Positions 14,434 to 21,476 of a stretch of DNA of 64,000 nucleotides are shown one piece after another. The number at the start of each line of letters is the position of its first letter. Positions within the stretch are counted from its first letter, which is position 1. Source of the stretch: Phocaeicola sartorii JCM 17136 = DSM 21941. Lineage in GTDB: Bacteria > Bacteroidota > Bacteroidia > Bacteroidales > Bacteroidaceae. The notes below the pieces were generated by a model that ran no database searches, was not told the DNA's origin, and saw only the letters and a list, made by a program, of their open reading frames with translations. The stretch is from assembly GCF_000614185.1 (NCBI RefSeq), contig NZ_BAKM01000011.1, forward strand, positions 1 through 64,000, written 5' to 3'. The position numbers and the translations under genes were made by a program.

Positions 14434-16696
14434 CAAACTAATCATACTGATAGCAGTCTGTTGTTGCCCGTTGGTTGTTTTCTCCCAATACACCTTGTTA
14501 GGGACAGTAAAGAATGATAAATCTTTGGTGATGCCTGAAACGGTTGTGACCTTGCAACAGGCCGATTCATTGGTAGGCATGACACTGGTAGATTCGAAAG
14601 GGAGATATAAATTTACTGATTTGCACAAAGGGAAATACACTTTAAGCTTGTCGTGCCCCGAGTATCAGCCGGTAGAGGAAATCTTTGATTTGACAGGTGA
14701 TAAAAGGATAGTCTATGTGATTTATCCGGTGAAAAACATACAGTTGAAAGAAGTTTCTATTGTTGCCGACAAAAGTCATCTGATCTCTCATACGGCAAAT
14801 AGTGATATCTTTTATTTGTCGGCAGAAGCCAGGAAAAAACAGAATCCTTATGAGGCATTGAGAGAAATTCCCAAATTGGTGGTGAATGAATCGGATCGTT
14901 CTATAAAGATGGTGGATGGGGCTACTCCTTTAATCTTGATAAATGGACATAAGGTCAATTCGGGCATTAATAGCATTGACCCGAAAGAGGTGGAGGCGGT
15001 GGAGGTGATCAATAACCCTTCTGCACGCTACCTGAAAGACGGGGTACAATGTGTGGTCAATATTAAGATGAAACAAAAAACTGCCGCTTATCAGACATAC
15101 AATATGAATACACGCCACATGATTCCGGTTTTGTTTGGGTATACGGGAGGTTATTATGAATTAGGCAACAGCAAGGCGTCTTTAAGCTTGAATGCTTCTC
15201 ATTTCTATTTTCATCATGATGATTCGGAGTGGAATACGATACAACAGAATACGGGGTATGAGAAAACCGCTGTCAGTAAAAAACGTTCTAATATAAGTAA
15301 TCCTTATGTGGCTTTGAACGGTGACTGGATTTGTTCGCCCAAAGATTATCTGGCTATGAGTGCCATCTATTACCATTATTCTTCTAAAAGTGAAGAGGAG
15401 GGTGGGGGAATTCTGATCCAAAATAAAGAGAGAGAAGCATATAAATCTTTTGTGGATAATAAATCAACCAGTTATGTAGGAAGTTTTAACTTGTATCATA
15501 AGCATACCTTTCATAAAAGTAAAACATTGGAAACGACTCTGCATCTGAACATGAATGGGAATGATATGAAAGGGATTAGAAAAGAGGAATATCCATCCTT
15601 GGAGTATAGAAATCAATATGATTTTGACAACTTTCGCTGGTCCGGAGGATTGGAACTGGATTATTCTTTTGATTGGCTCGGCCAGAATTTTGATTTCGGA
15701 AGTTATACTCGTTTTTTGAAAGACCGTATTAAACAGATTAGTGCGGGATATCCTACTTTCTATCATAGGGAATGGAGTGAATATGCTTATGTTTCGATGA
15801 ATGGAAATATCAAGAGCAGTTTTTTTTATATGCTTTCGTTAGGTACGGATCTTATTTTCAAGAAAGCAGGTGAAGTGAAACACGATTATAGCAAATTGAC
15901 TGCTGCTGTATCAGGAACTTATAAATTTAATGGCATACACTCTGTACGTTTGAATTATAATCTTTCCAATCTGTCTCCTGAGGTAATGTATCTGAATCCC
16001 TACAACACTTCTACCGACAGTTTGGAAGTGACTCGGGGAAATCCTTTTTTAATGCCTGCCCGGAATCATATTTTTAGATTTTGCTATATGTATAATCAGC
16101 ATGGATTTTATGTGGAACCTTTTGTGAAATACAGGTTGTCGGTAGACCGGATTGTGCCGATAGGGTATACAGAGGACAATATATATACGCAGACATATAA
16201 AAACACGGATACTTTCCGGCAACTGGATGCCGGTATCAATATGAACTATAATAATCAAAAATGGGGAGGTGTAGGTGGAAATATAGGGTATGATACTCAT
16301 TTCTATACTCATCAGCATGGAAAGGGCTCTCTTTATGTTAATCTTAATACGTATGGACATTATAAAAGATTGTCATGGAATCTTTATGGGAATTATCGGC
16401 CTTTCAGCTATGGTGTGAATAACAAACGAAAACATTATGGGTCTGAATCGGAACTGACGGTAACTTGGCGTGTGAACAAACATTTGGGAATTATTGGAAA
16501 TATGAGGTATTTGTTGGGCACTTTGGGGTATGATTCCACTACGCACGAAGGAACTTATTACAATTTCTCATCCGGCAGGATGAAGGACCGAAGTTTCTGC
16601 TTTTCATTAGGATTCAATTATTATATGCAAGGAAAGAATTTCAAATATAGGAATAGGAAGAGTTTGCAGAGTACGGAGTCGGGGATAAAGTTGTGA
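14417..16696 (+). CDS. Outer-membrane beta-barrel family protein
   Basis: A 759-residue protein with a signal peptide ending near VVFSQ, a regulatory-like domain (LGTVKNDKSLVMPETVVTL), a plug-like region (YEALREIPKLVVNESDR, ILINGHKVNSG, VEVINNPSARYLKDGV) and a beta-barrel. It is the plus-strand counterpart of the barrel at 7883 and shares its domain order. It overlaps the radical SAM stop by 17 bp. In this setting it may carry the mature peptide out or in across the outer membrane; that is inference. No TonB box was identified. Confidence 0.85.
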   Translation: MKARLDKLIILIAVCCCPLVVFSQYTLLGTVKNDKSLVMPETVVTLQQADSLVGMTLVDSKGRYKFTDLHKGKYTLSLSCPEYQPVEEIFDLTGDKRIVYVIYPVKNIQLKEVSIVADKSHLISHTANSDIFYLSAEARKKQNPYEALREIPKLVVNESDRSIKMVDGATPLILINGHKVNSGINSIDPKEVEAVEVINNPSARYLKDGVQCVVNIKMKQKTAAYQTYNMNTRHMIPVLFGYTGGYYELGNSKASLSLNASHFYFHHDDSEWNTIQQNTGYEKTAVSKKRSNISNPYVALNGDWICSPKDYLAMSAIYYHYSSKSEEEGGGILIQNKEREAYKSFVDNKSTSYVGSFNLYHKHTFHKSKTLETTLHLNMNGNDMKGIRKEEYPSLEYRNQYDFDNFRWSGGLELDYSFDWLGQNFDFGSYTRFLKDRIKQISAGYPTFYHREWSEYAYVSMNGNIKSSFFYMLSLGTDLIFKKAGEVKHDYSKLTAAVSGTYKFNGIHSVRLNYNLSNLSPEVMYLNPYNTSTDSLEVTRGNPFLMPARNHIFRFCYMYNQHGFYVEPFVKYRLSVDRIVPIGYTEDNIYTQTYKNTDTFRQLDAGINMNYNNQKWGGVGGNIGYDTHFYTHQHGKGSLYVNLNTYGHYKRLSWNLYGNYRPFSYGVNNKRKHYGSESELTVTWRVNKHLGIIGNMRYLLGTLGYDSTTHEGTYYNFSSGRMKDRSFCFSLGFNYYMQGKNFKYRNRKSLQSTESGIKL

Positions 16697-17227
16697 AGTA
16701 ATTTTTGTTTTATATGTTACAGGCACGGGACGTGTATGATATTAGAATCCCGGAGACGCTTACGCGAAAATGGCGTGTACGATTCTTTGCAGCATATCGA
16801 AGTTACGGTTGCCCCGACAGGCTGCATCTACATAGTGCGAATTTCCATCCTCCTATTCATGAAAGATAGCTTTCCCGGTTTGCTTAATCGCAAGAGGCCG
16901 ATACCTTTTGTCTTTTACGAAATCTCTCGTAATTCATTGAAATGATTGTCACTGGCATGAGATGTCTGTGAGGTCTGTTTTGTTGTAAAGAAAAGTATGT
17001 GGACTTCGTGAGCCAAGTAAGCGGTGTTACTTTGCTTGGGAACATATCTTACTTTGCTCACGAAGATATCTTACTTTTTTCAGTGGGATCATTCTCTTGA
17101 ATGCTATCTTGCTCTCGTCTAATCAAAACGAGATGCCATGTCGTGGCAATGTATCCGCTGGACAGTTACTGGTTGGGATGGGGGAGTTAAAAATTTCTTT
17201 CTCTGCTGGTAATTGCAGGATAATGAC
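16697..17227. other. Intergenic stretch without a supported gene
   Basis: No frame here has family resemblance. A 69-codon frame at 16736 is not supported by a promoter or leader. The right part holds an inverted and a tandem repeat (17004-17080). No tRNA or structured RNA is recognised. Confidence 0.6.
17004..17080. repeat. 18-bp inverted repeat overlapping 22-bp tandem repeats
   Basis: CTTCGTGAGCCAAGTAAG (17004-17021) is complementary to 17048-17065 with one mismatch. In addition TTACTTTGCT recurs at 17027, 17049 and, as TTACTTTTTT, 17071, exactly 22 bp apart, and ATATCTTACTTT at 17044 and 17066. The element lies about 150 bp before the Rpn promoter. Confidence 0.7.
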
Positions 17228-17235
17228 TATCTTTG
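17228..17235 (+). promoter_or_regulatory. -7 promoter element (TATCTTTG)
   Basis: A perfect TAnnTTTG 35 bp before the ATG at 17271. It rules against the longer open frame that begins at 17097. Confidence 0.65.
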
Positions 17236-17270
17236 TCTCATTGCATGAATTAATAAATACAGACTACGTT

Positions 17271-18185
17271 ATGGGAACAGAAGGCATACAGGACAAATAC
17301 GTGAACCCTTATACCGATTTCGGCTTCAAACTGCTGTTCGGTACAGCCATGAACAAGGAACTGCTCATCAGTTTTCTCAATGCGTTGCTGTTCGGGGAGG
17401 AGACGGTGAAGGATGTCACCTATATGAATACGGAGCACCTGGGCACGCAGGAATATGACCGCCGTGCGATATTCGATGTGTATTGCGAGAACGAGAAGGG
17501 AGAGAAGTTCCTGGTGGAGATGCAGCGCGGCGAGCAGCAGTTCTTCAAGGACCGGAGTTTGTACTATTCCACTTTCCCCATCCGCGAGCAGGGCAAGCGC
17601 GGTCCGTGGGATTATGAGTTGAAAGCAGTCTATGTGATTGGTATCCTGAATTTTTCTTTTGACGATACGGATAATGAACATTTCCATCATGAAGTGAAAC
17701 TGGTGGATCTTCATACGCATAAAGTATTTTATGACAAGCTTGCCTTCATCTATCTGGAAATGCCGAAGTTCAGCAAACGAGAGGACGAACTGGAAACCAT
17801 GTTTGACAAGTGGCTGTTCGTGCTCCGTAACCTTTCCTCTCTGTTCGAGCGTCCGCGTGCCCTTCAGAACCGTGTGTTCGACCGTTTGTTCGAGACTGCC
17901 GAAATAGCCCGCTTCTCCCGGAAGGAACTAAGTGAGTATTGGGAAAGTTTGAAGAATTTCCGTGATTGGTACAGTGTGATGAAAACCCAACTGAAGAAAG
18001 GCCGGGAAGAAGGACGTAAAGAAGGACGTAAAGAAGGCCGGGAAGAGGGACGTGAAGAGGGACGTGAAGAGGGACGTGAGGAAGAGCGTATGAGGAATGC
18101 GCGGAATTTGAAAGAATTGGGGGTGTCATCTGAGATCATAGCACAAGCTACGGGGCTTTCTGAAGAGGAAATAAAAGCCCTTTAA
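17271..18185 (+). CDS. Rpn family PD-(D/E)XK nuclease / putative transposase
   Basis: A 304-residue protein starting MGTEGIQDKYVNPYTDFGFK, the standard beginning of this family. The nuclease-like core includes FKLLFG, then FDVYCENEKGEKFLVEMQ, where an Asp and the Glu-x-Gln pair form the PD-(D/E)XK active site. The C-terminus carries RKEG/REEG repeats and a helical tail ending EEEIKAL. Family members (Rpn in E. coli) stimulate RecA-independent recombination and cut DNA. The ATG at 17271 is supported by the promoter at 17228. It mirrors the fragment at the left edge, so the peptide locus lies between two paralogues. Confidence 0.88.
   Translation: MGTEGIQDKYVNPYTDFGFKLLFGTAMNKELLISFLNALLFGEETVKDVTYMNTEHLGTQEYDRRAIFDVYCENEKGEKFLVEMQRGEQQFFKDRSLYYSTFPIREQGKRGPWDYELKAVYVIGILNFSFDDTDNEHFHHEVKLVDLHTHKVFYDKLAFIYLEMPKFSKREDELETMFDKWLFVLRNLSSLFERPRALQNRVFDRLFETAEIARFSRKELSEYWESLKNFRDWYSVMKTQLKKGREEGRKEGRKEGREEGREEGREEGREEERMRNARNLKELGVSSEIIAQATGLSEEEIKAL
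18003..18074 (+). repeat. 12-bp coding tandem repeat, six units
   Basis: Six units encode REEG or RKEG in the Rpn protein; a seventh degenerates to REEE. It is the counterpart of the array at 2-109. Confidence 0.8.
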
Positions 18186-18220
18186 TGGGTTGCAAAGGGC
18201 TTGGCTGGAAAGAATCGTTT

Positions 18221-18535
18221 CTATTCGTATTCGTGTTTCCGTTTCGGATTCATCGGAAACCAACCTTTCAGCACGCGTTCGCGTTGTTCGAATATCTCTT
18301 TGATGGTCCATAAAGAAGAGAAAGAGAAGACACCCAACAAAGAGGAGATCAGGATGTCGCTGATAAGCACGGTACCTATAATGCCTGCTATACCCAGTGC
18401 CAGAAATATCCACCAGCACCGTGTACCCCAATAATATTCGGCCTTGACCACTACCGGGTGGAAAAGACCGATTATTAAAAAGGTGCAGATGCCGATTACG
18501 ATACCGCCCAAATGGTATTCATTCAGCCATTCCAT
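18221..18535 (-). CDS. DUF4491 family membrane protein
   Basis: A 104-residue protein with MEWLNEYHLGGIVIGICTF at the start and three hydrophobic segments, ending in a charged tail (NPKRKHEYE). The conserved opening and the HPVVVKAEYYWG motif match DUF4491 proteins of Bacteroidales. Function is unknown. It lies 6 bp after the Lrp-type regulator stop on the same strand and may be cotranscribed. Confidence 0.8.
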   Translation of the reverse strand: MEWLNEYHLGGIVIGICTFLIIGLFHPVVVKAEYYWGTRCWWIFLALGIAGIIGTVLISDILISSLLGVFSFSSLWTIKEIFEQRERVLKGWFPMNPKRKHEYE

Positions 18536-18541
18536 TCTTTC

Positions 18542-19000
18542 TTAGCTTTGAATGGGTATTTCTTTTTTGATGCTCTGTTCCAGAGAGATCAGGGTCTCGG
18601 TAGCTGTGACACCGGGGATTTCCTGAATCTTTGAATTCAGCAAGTCCATCAAATGCTCGTTGTCACGAGAGTAAAGCTTGGTCAGCATGGTATAGGGGCC
18701 TGTGGTGAAATGGCATTCCACGATCTCGGGAATCTTCTTCAGCTCTGCCACTACATTTTTGTACATAGATCCTTTTTCCAGCTTTATTCCTACGTAGGTA
18801 CAGGTTCTGTAACCTAAACTCTTAGGGTTTACATGATATCCGGAACCAATAATAACTCCCAAATCAATTAATCTTTGCACACGCTGGTGAATGGCCGCGC
18901 GCGAAACTCCACATTCTGCTGCGACATCCTTAAACGGGATGCGGGCATTTTGGGATATAATTTCTAGAATTTGTCTGTCGAGACTATCAATTTTCTCCAT
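18542..19000 (-). CDS. Lrp/AsnC family transcriptional regulator
   Basis: 152 residues: an N-terminal AsnC-type helix-turn-helix (LDRQILEIISQNARIPFKDV, GVSRAAIHQRVQRL) and a C-terminal ligand/oligomerisation (RAM) domain (TTGPYTMLTKLYSRDNEHL). Members sense amino acids and regulate amino acid metabolism. A TAnnTTTG element lies 33 bp upstream of the start. Confidence 0.92.
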   Translation of the reverse strand: MEKIDSLDRQILEIISQNARIPFKDVAAECGVSRAAIHQRVQRLIDLGVIIGSGYHVNPKSLGYRTCTYVGIKLEKGSMYKNVVAELKKIPEIVECHFTTGPYTMLTKLYSRDNEHLMDLLNSKIQEIPGVTATETLISLEQSIKKEIPIQS

Positions 19001-19033
19001 AATATACCGATTTTAATGTTATCAATCTGTAAG

Positions 19034-19041
19034 CAAATATA
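19034..19041 (-). promoter_or_regulatory. -7 promoter element (TATATTTG)
   Basis: Minus-strand TATATTTG, 33 bp before the Lrp-type regulator ATG. Confidence 0.55.
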
Positions 19042-19116
19042 GGAATACTTTTTAATTTATCTACTATTTTGCAAGAAAAAACAGGATTTCTTTGAAAAAA
19101 AGTGCAAGAAGGGACG

Positions 19117-19521
19117 CTAATCACCTATCTTTTTCTCTATTTCGCCGATTTTCCCTCTTCTTTCAAATGAGAAGGTGTCGCTATGCTCATCTAAATATTT
19201 CAACAGGAACAGTGATTTCCGTAACAAATGTTTTTGTTCTTCGGGTTCTTTCAGCAAGGCGTCCTGATGGAGAAGTTCGGATAACATGTCAATGCGGGTG
19301 AGCAATTCCTCTCCGCCATAGTTCTGCCCCATCTCGTTCAGTATATATTCCGCATCCTGGTTATAATAGAAGGTGGGGGGATGATTGAAATAGGCTCGAT
19401 AAATGCTTTGAAGCTGCAATTGCAGTTCGGGGCCGTTCTTTTTGTCTCTTTCCTCTACTAGTTTTTCCAGTGCTTCGAAAAATTGCTGGAGCAACCGCAT
19501 AATGTAATCTCTTTGCAGCAT
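19117..19521 (-). CDS. Conserved hypothetical protein
   Basis: 134 residues, mostly helical and charged, starting MLQRDYIMRLLQQFFEALEK and ending GEIEKKIGD. No signal peptide, membrane helix or catalytic motif is seen. I do not recognise the family with certainty. It begins 1 bp after the stop of the CBS-domain protein at 19523 and shares its direction, so it is probably cotranscribed. Confidence 0.7.
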   Translation of the reverse strand: MLQRDYIMRLLQQFFEALEKLVEERDKKNGPELQLQLQSIYRAYFNHPPTFYYNQDAEYILNEMGQNYGGEELLTRIDMLSELLHQDALLKEPEEQKHLLRKSLFLLKYLDEHSDTFSFERRGKIGEIEKKIGD

Positions 19522-19522
19522 G

Positions 19523-20808
19523 TTAATCTTCCTCCTCGTTTTTATGGGTTAGTGTCACTAATACTTTATCTATCCGGGCTCCGTCCATATCGACTATTTC
19601 CAGTGTGAAGTCATTCCATTCCATGGTTTCACCGGTCTTGGGTATGTGCCCTAGTTGTTGCAGGATGAGGCCGCTCAGGGTGTTGTAGTTGTAATCGGGG
19701 TATAAATCCTCCATTTCAAAATGACTCAGGAAATCATAGAAGGAACATTGGCCGTCTATCAGCCAGCTTCCGTCCTTGCGGGGAACGATATCGGGATCCT
19801 CCGAGTCACTGGGCAAGGAACCTACCAGGGCTTCCAGAATATCCTTCATGGTGATGATGCCTTGCAGGCTGCCGAATTCATCGCAGATTAATCCGTACTT
19901 GATGTTGTGCTGGCGTATTTGTTCCAGTACTTTATATACATCCATGTTTTCGTGAAAGTATTGGGCCGGACGGATGACATCACGCAGATTGAACTCGCAA
20001 CTGTTCAGCTTTCCGAAGAGATCCTTCAGATAGACTACTCCGATAATATTGTCCAGGGTGTTTCCTTGTGTGACAGGATAAACTTGGTACAGGTGTTGGC
20101 ATACGATGTCATACAGTTGCCTGTTGTTCATGTCTATGTCAATGGATACGATGTCGCTGCGATAGGTCATGATGGTGTTGATGCTGCGGTCGCCCAGGGA
20201 GAAGACACGGTCTACAATGTCTTGTTCCACTTCCTGCACTTCGCCGTTCTCGGTCCCTTCGTCTATCATGGATCTGATTTCTTCCTCGGTCACTTTCTCC
20301 TCGGCAGTGTTGATATGCAGCAGGTTGAAGATGAGGGAAGTACTTTTGGCAAGCAGCCATACAAAAGGAGAGGCGATGATGGACAGCCAGTACATGGGGC
20401 GTGCCAATAACTTGGCGGCACGGGTGGAGACGCTCATGCCGATACGTTTGGGCACCAGCTCGCCAAAGATGATGGTGAGGTAAGTGACTAGAATGACGAT
20501 CAGGATTTGAGCCAATAAATAGGCATACGTGCGGGTACGCCGGCGTTAATCAGTATTTTACCAAGGTCGGCGGCCAGTACGTCGCCGGAGTAAATACCGG
20601 TCAATATACCAATCAGGGTGATTCCGATTTGAATGGTGGATAGGAACTTGTCCGGGTCATTGGCAAGCTTTAAAGCAATACGCGCTGTGGAGCTTCCATG
20701 ACGGATATCGTTGGACAAACTACTTTTACGTGCTGAGATCAAGGCGATTTCGGACATAGCGAATACCCCGTTCAGTAAGATAAGTGCGATGATAATGGCA
20801 ATTTCCAT
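19523..20808 (-). CDS. Hemolysin-type CNNM/CBS-domain transporter protein, frameshifted
   Basis: About 428 residues after joining. An N-terminal CNNM (DUF21) membrane domain (MEIAIIIALILLNGVFAMSE, TIFGELVPKR) is followed by two CBS domains (GVVYLKDLFG, DEFGSLQGIITMKDILEAL) and a CorC/HlyC C-terminal domain. Family members are linked to divalent-cation transport. The frame breaks near 20527; restoring one base there gives the continuous RYAYLLAQILIVILV. I start at 20808 because a TAnnTTTG element occupies 20836-20843. Confidence 0.85.
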
Positions 20809-20835
20809 GTAAGAATTTACGTTTTGTTTTGCTAA

Positions 20836-20843
20836 CAAATGTA
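20836..20843 (-). promoter_or_regulatory. -7 promoter element (TACATTTG)
   Basis: Minus-strand TACATTTG 27 bp before the ATG at 20808. Confidence 0.5.
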
Positions 20844-20906
20844 CTAAGAATTGTGTTTTCTCATTCTTCTTTTAGATTTAATTAATGAATTATCTGTCAT
20901 TTACGC

Positions 20907-20914
20907 TATCTTTG
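20907..20914 (+). promoter_or_regulatory. -7 promoter element (TATCTTTG)
   Basis: Perfect TAnnTTTG 25 bp before the NUDIX gene; AAAGGAG follows just before the start. Confidence 0.6.
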
Positions 20915-20939
20915 CGGTGTCTATATTTAGAAAGGAGTA

Positions 20940-21467
20940 ATGATGCATCCGTTGGAACTATTCAATTATTGTCCGAAATGCGGTTCGCCGCGCTTCGAAG
21001 TGAACAATGAGAAATCGAAACGTTGTGCCGATTGTGGCTTTGTGTATTATTTCAATTCCAGTGCCGCCACCGTAGCTTTTATCTTGAATGATAAGAATGA
21101 GTTGCTGGTGTGTCGCAGAGGAAAAGAACCGGCAAAGGGAACATTGGACCTGTCCGGCGGGTTTATTGATATGCATGAGACCGGTGAGGAAGGTGTGGCG
21201 CGTGAGGTGCTGGAAGAAACCGGCCTGCAAGTGGAGCAGGCTGTCTATCAGTTCTCACTCCCTAATACGTATCTTTATTCGGGATTCCTGGTACATACGT
21301 TGGACCAGTTCTTTCTGTGTAAAGTGAAAGATACCAGCCGGATAAAGGCGATGGATGATGTGGCAGAGTCTTTCTGGCTTCCGTTGGACAGGGTGCATCC
21401 CGAAGAGTTCGGGCTGGATTCCGTGCGCGAGGGAGTCGGACGTTTTTTAAAAGAACATAAACTTTAA
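20940..21467 (+). CDS. NUDIX hydrolase with N-terminal zinc ribbon
   Basis: 175 residues. Cys11, Cys14, Cys29 and Cys32 form a CPKC..CADC zinc ribbon. The NUDIX box starts at Gly73 (GGFIDMHE) and ends REVLEETGL, matching GX5EX7REUXEEXGU. Family members hydrolyse nucleoside diphosphate derivatives; the substrate cannot be told, though the ribbon recalls NADH pyrophosphatase-like enzymes. Two consecutive ATG codons (20940, 20943) are possible starts. Probable operon with the TPR protein 9 bp downstream. Confidence 0.9.
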   Translation: MMHPLELFNYCPKCGSPRFEVNNEKSKRCADCGFVYYFNSSAATVAFILNDKNELLVCRRGKEPAKGTLDLSGGFIDMHETGEEGVAREVLEETGLQVEQAVYQFSLPNTYLYSGFLVHTLDQFFLCKVKDTSRIKAMDDVAESFWLPLDRVHPEEFGLDSVREGVGRFLKEHKL

Positions 21468-21476
21468 TGATAAGAT

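Noticed and set aside
16736-16945. A 69-codon plus frame
   Set aside because: No family features, promoter or ribosome site; composition is that of non-coding DNA.
17097-17270. Upstream extension of the Rpn frame
   Set aside because: A perfect -7 element at 17228 lies inside it and the family starts at MGTEGIQDKY.
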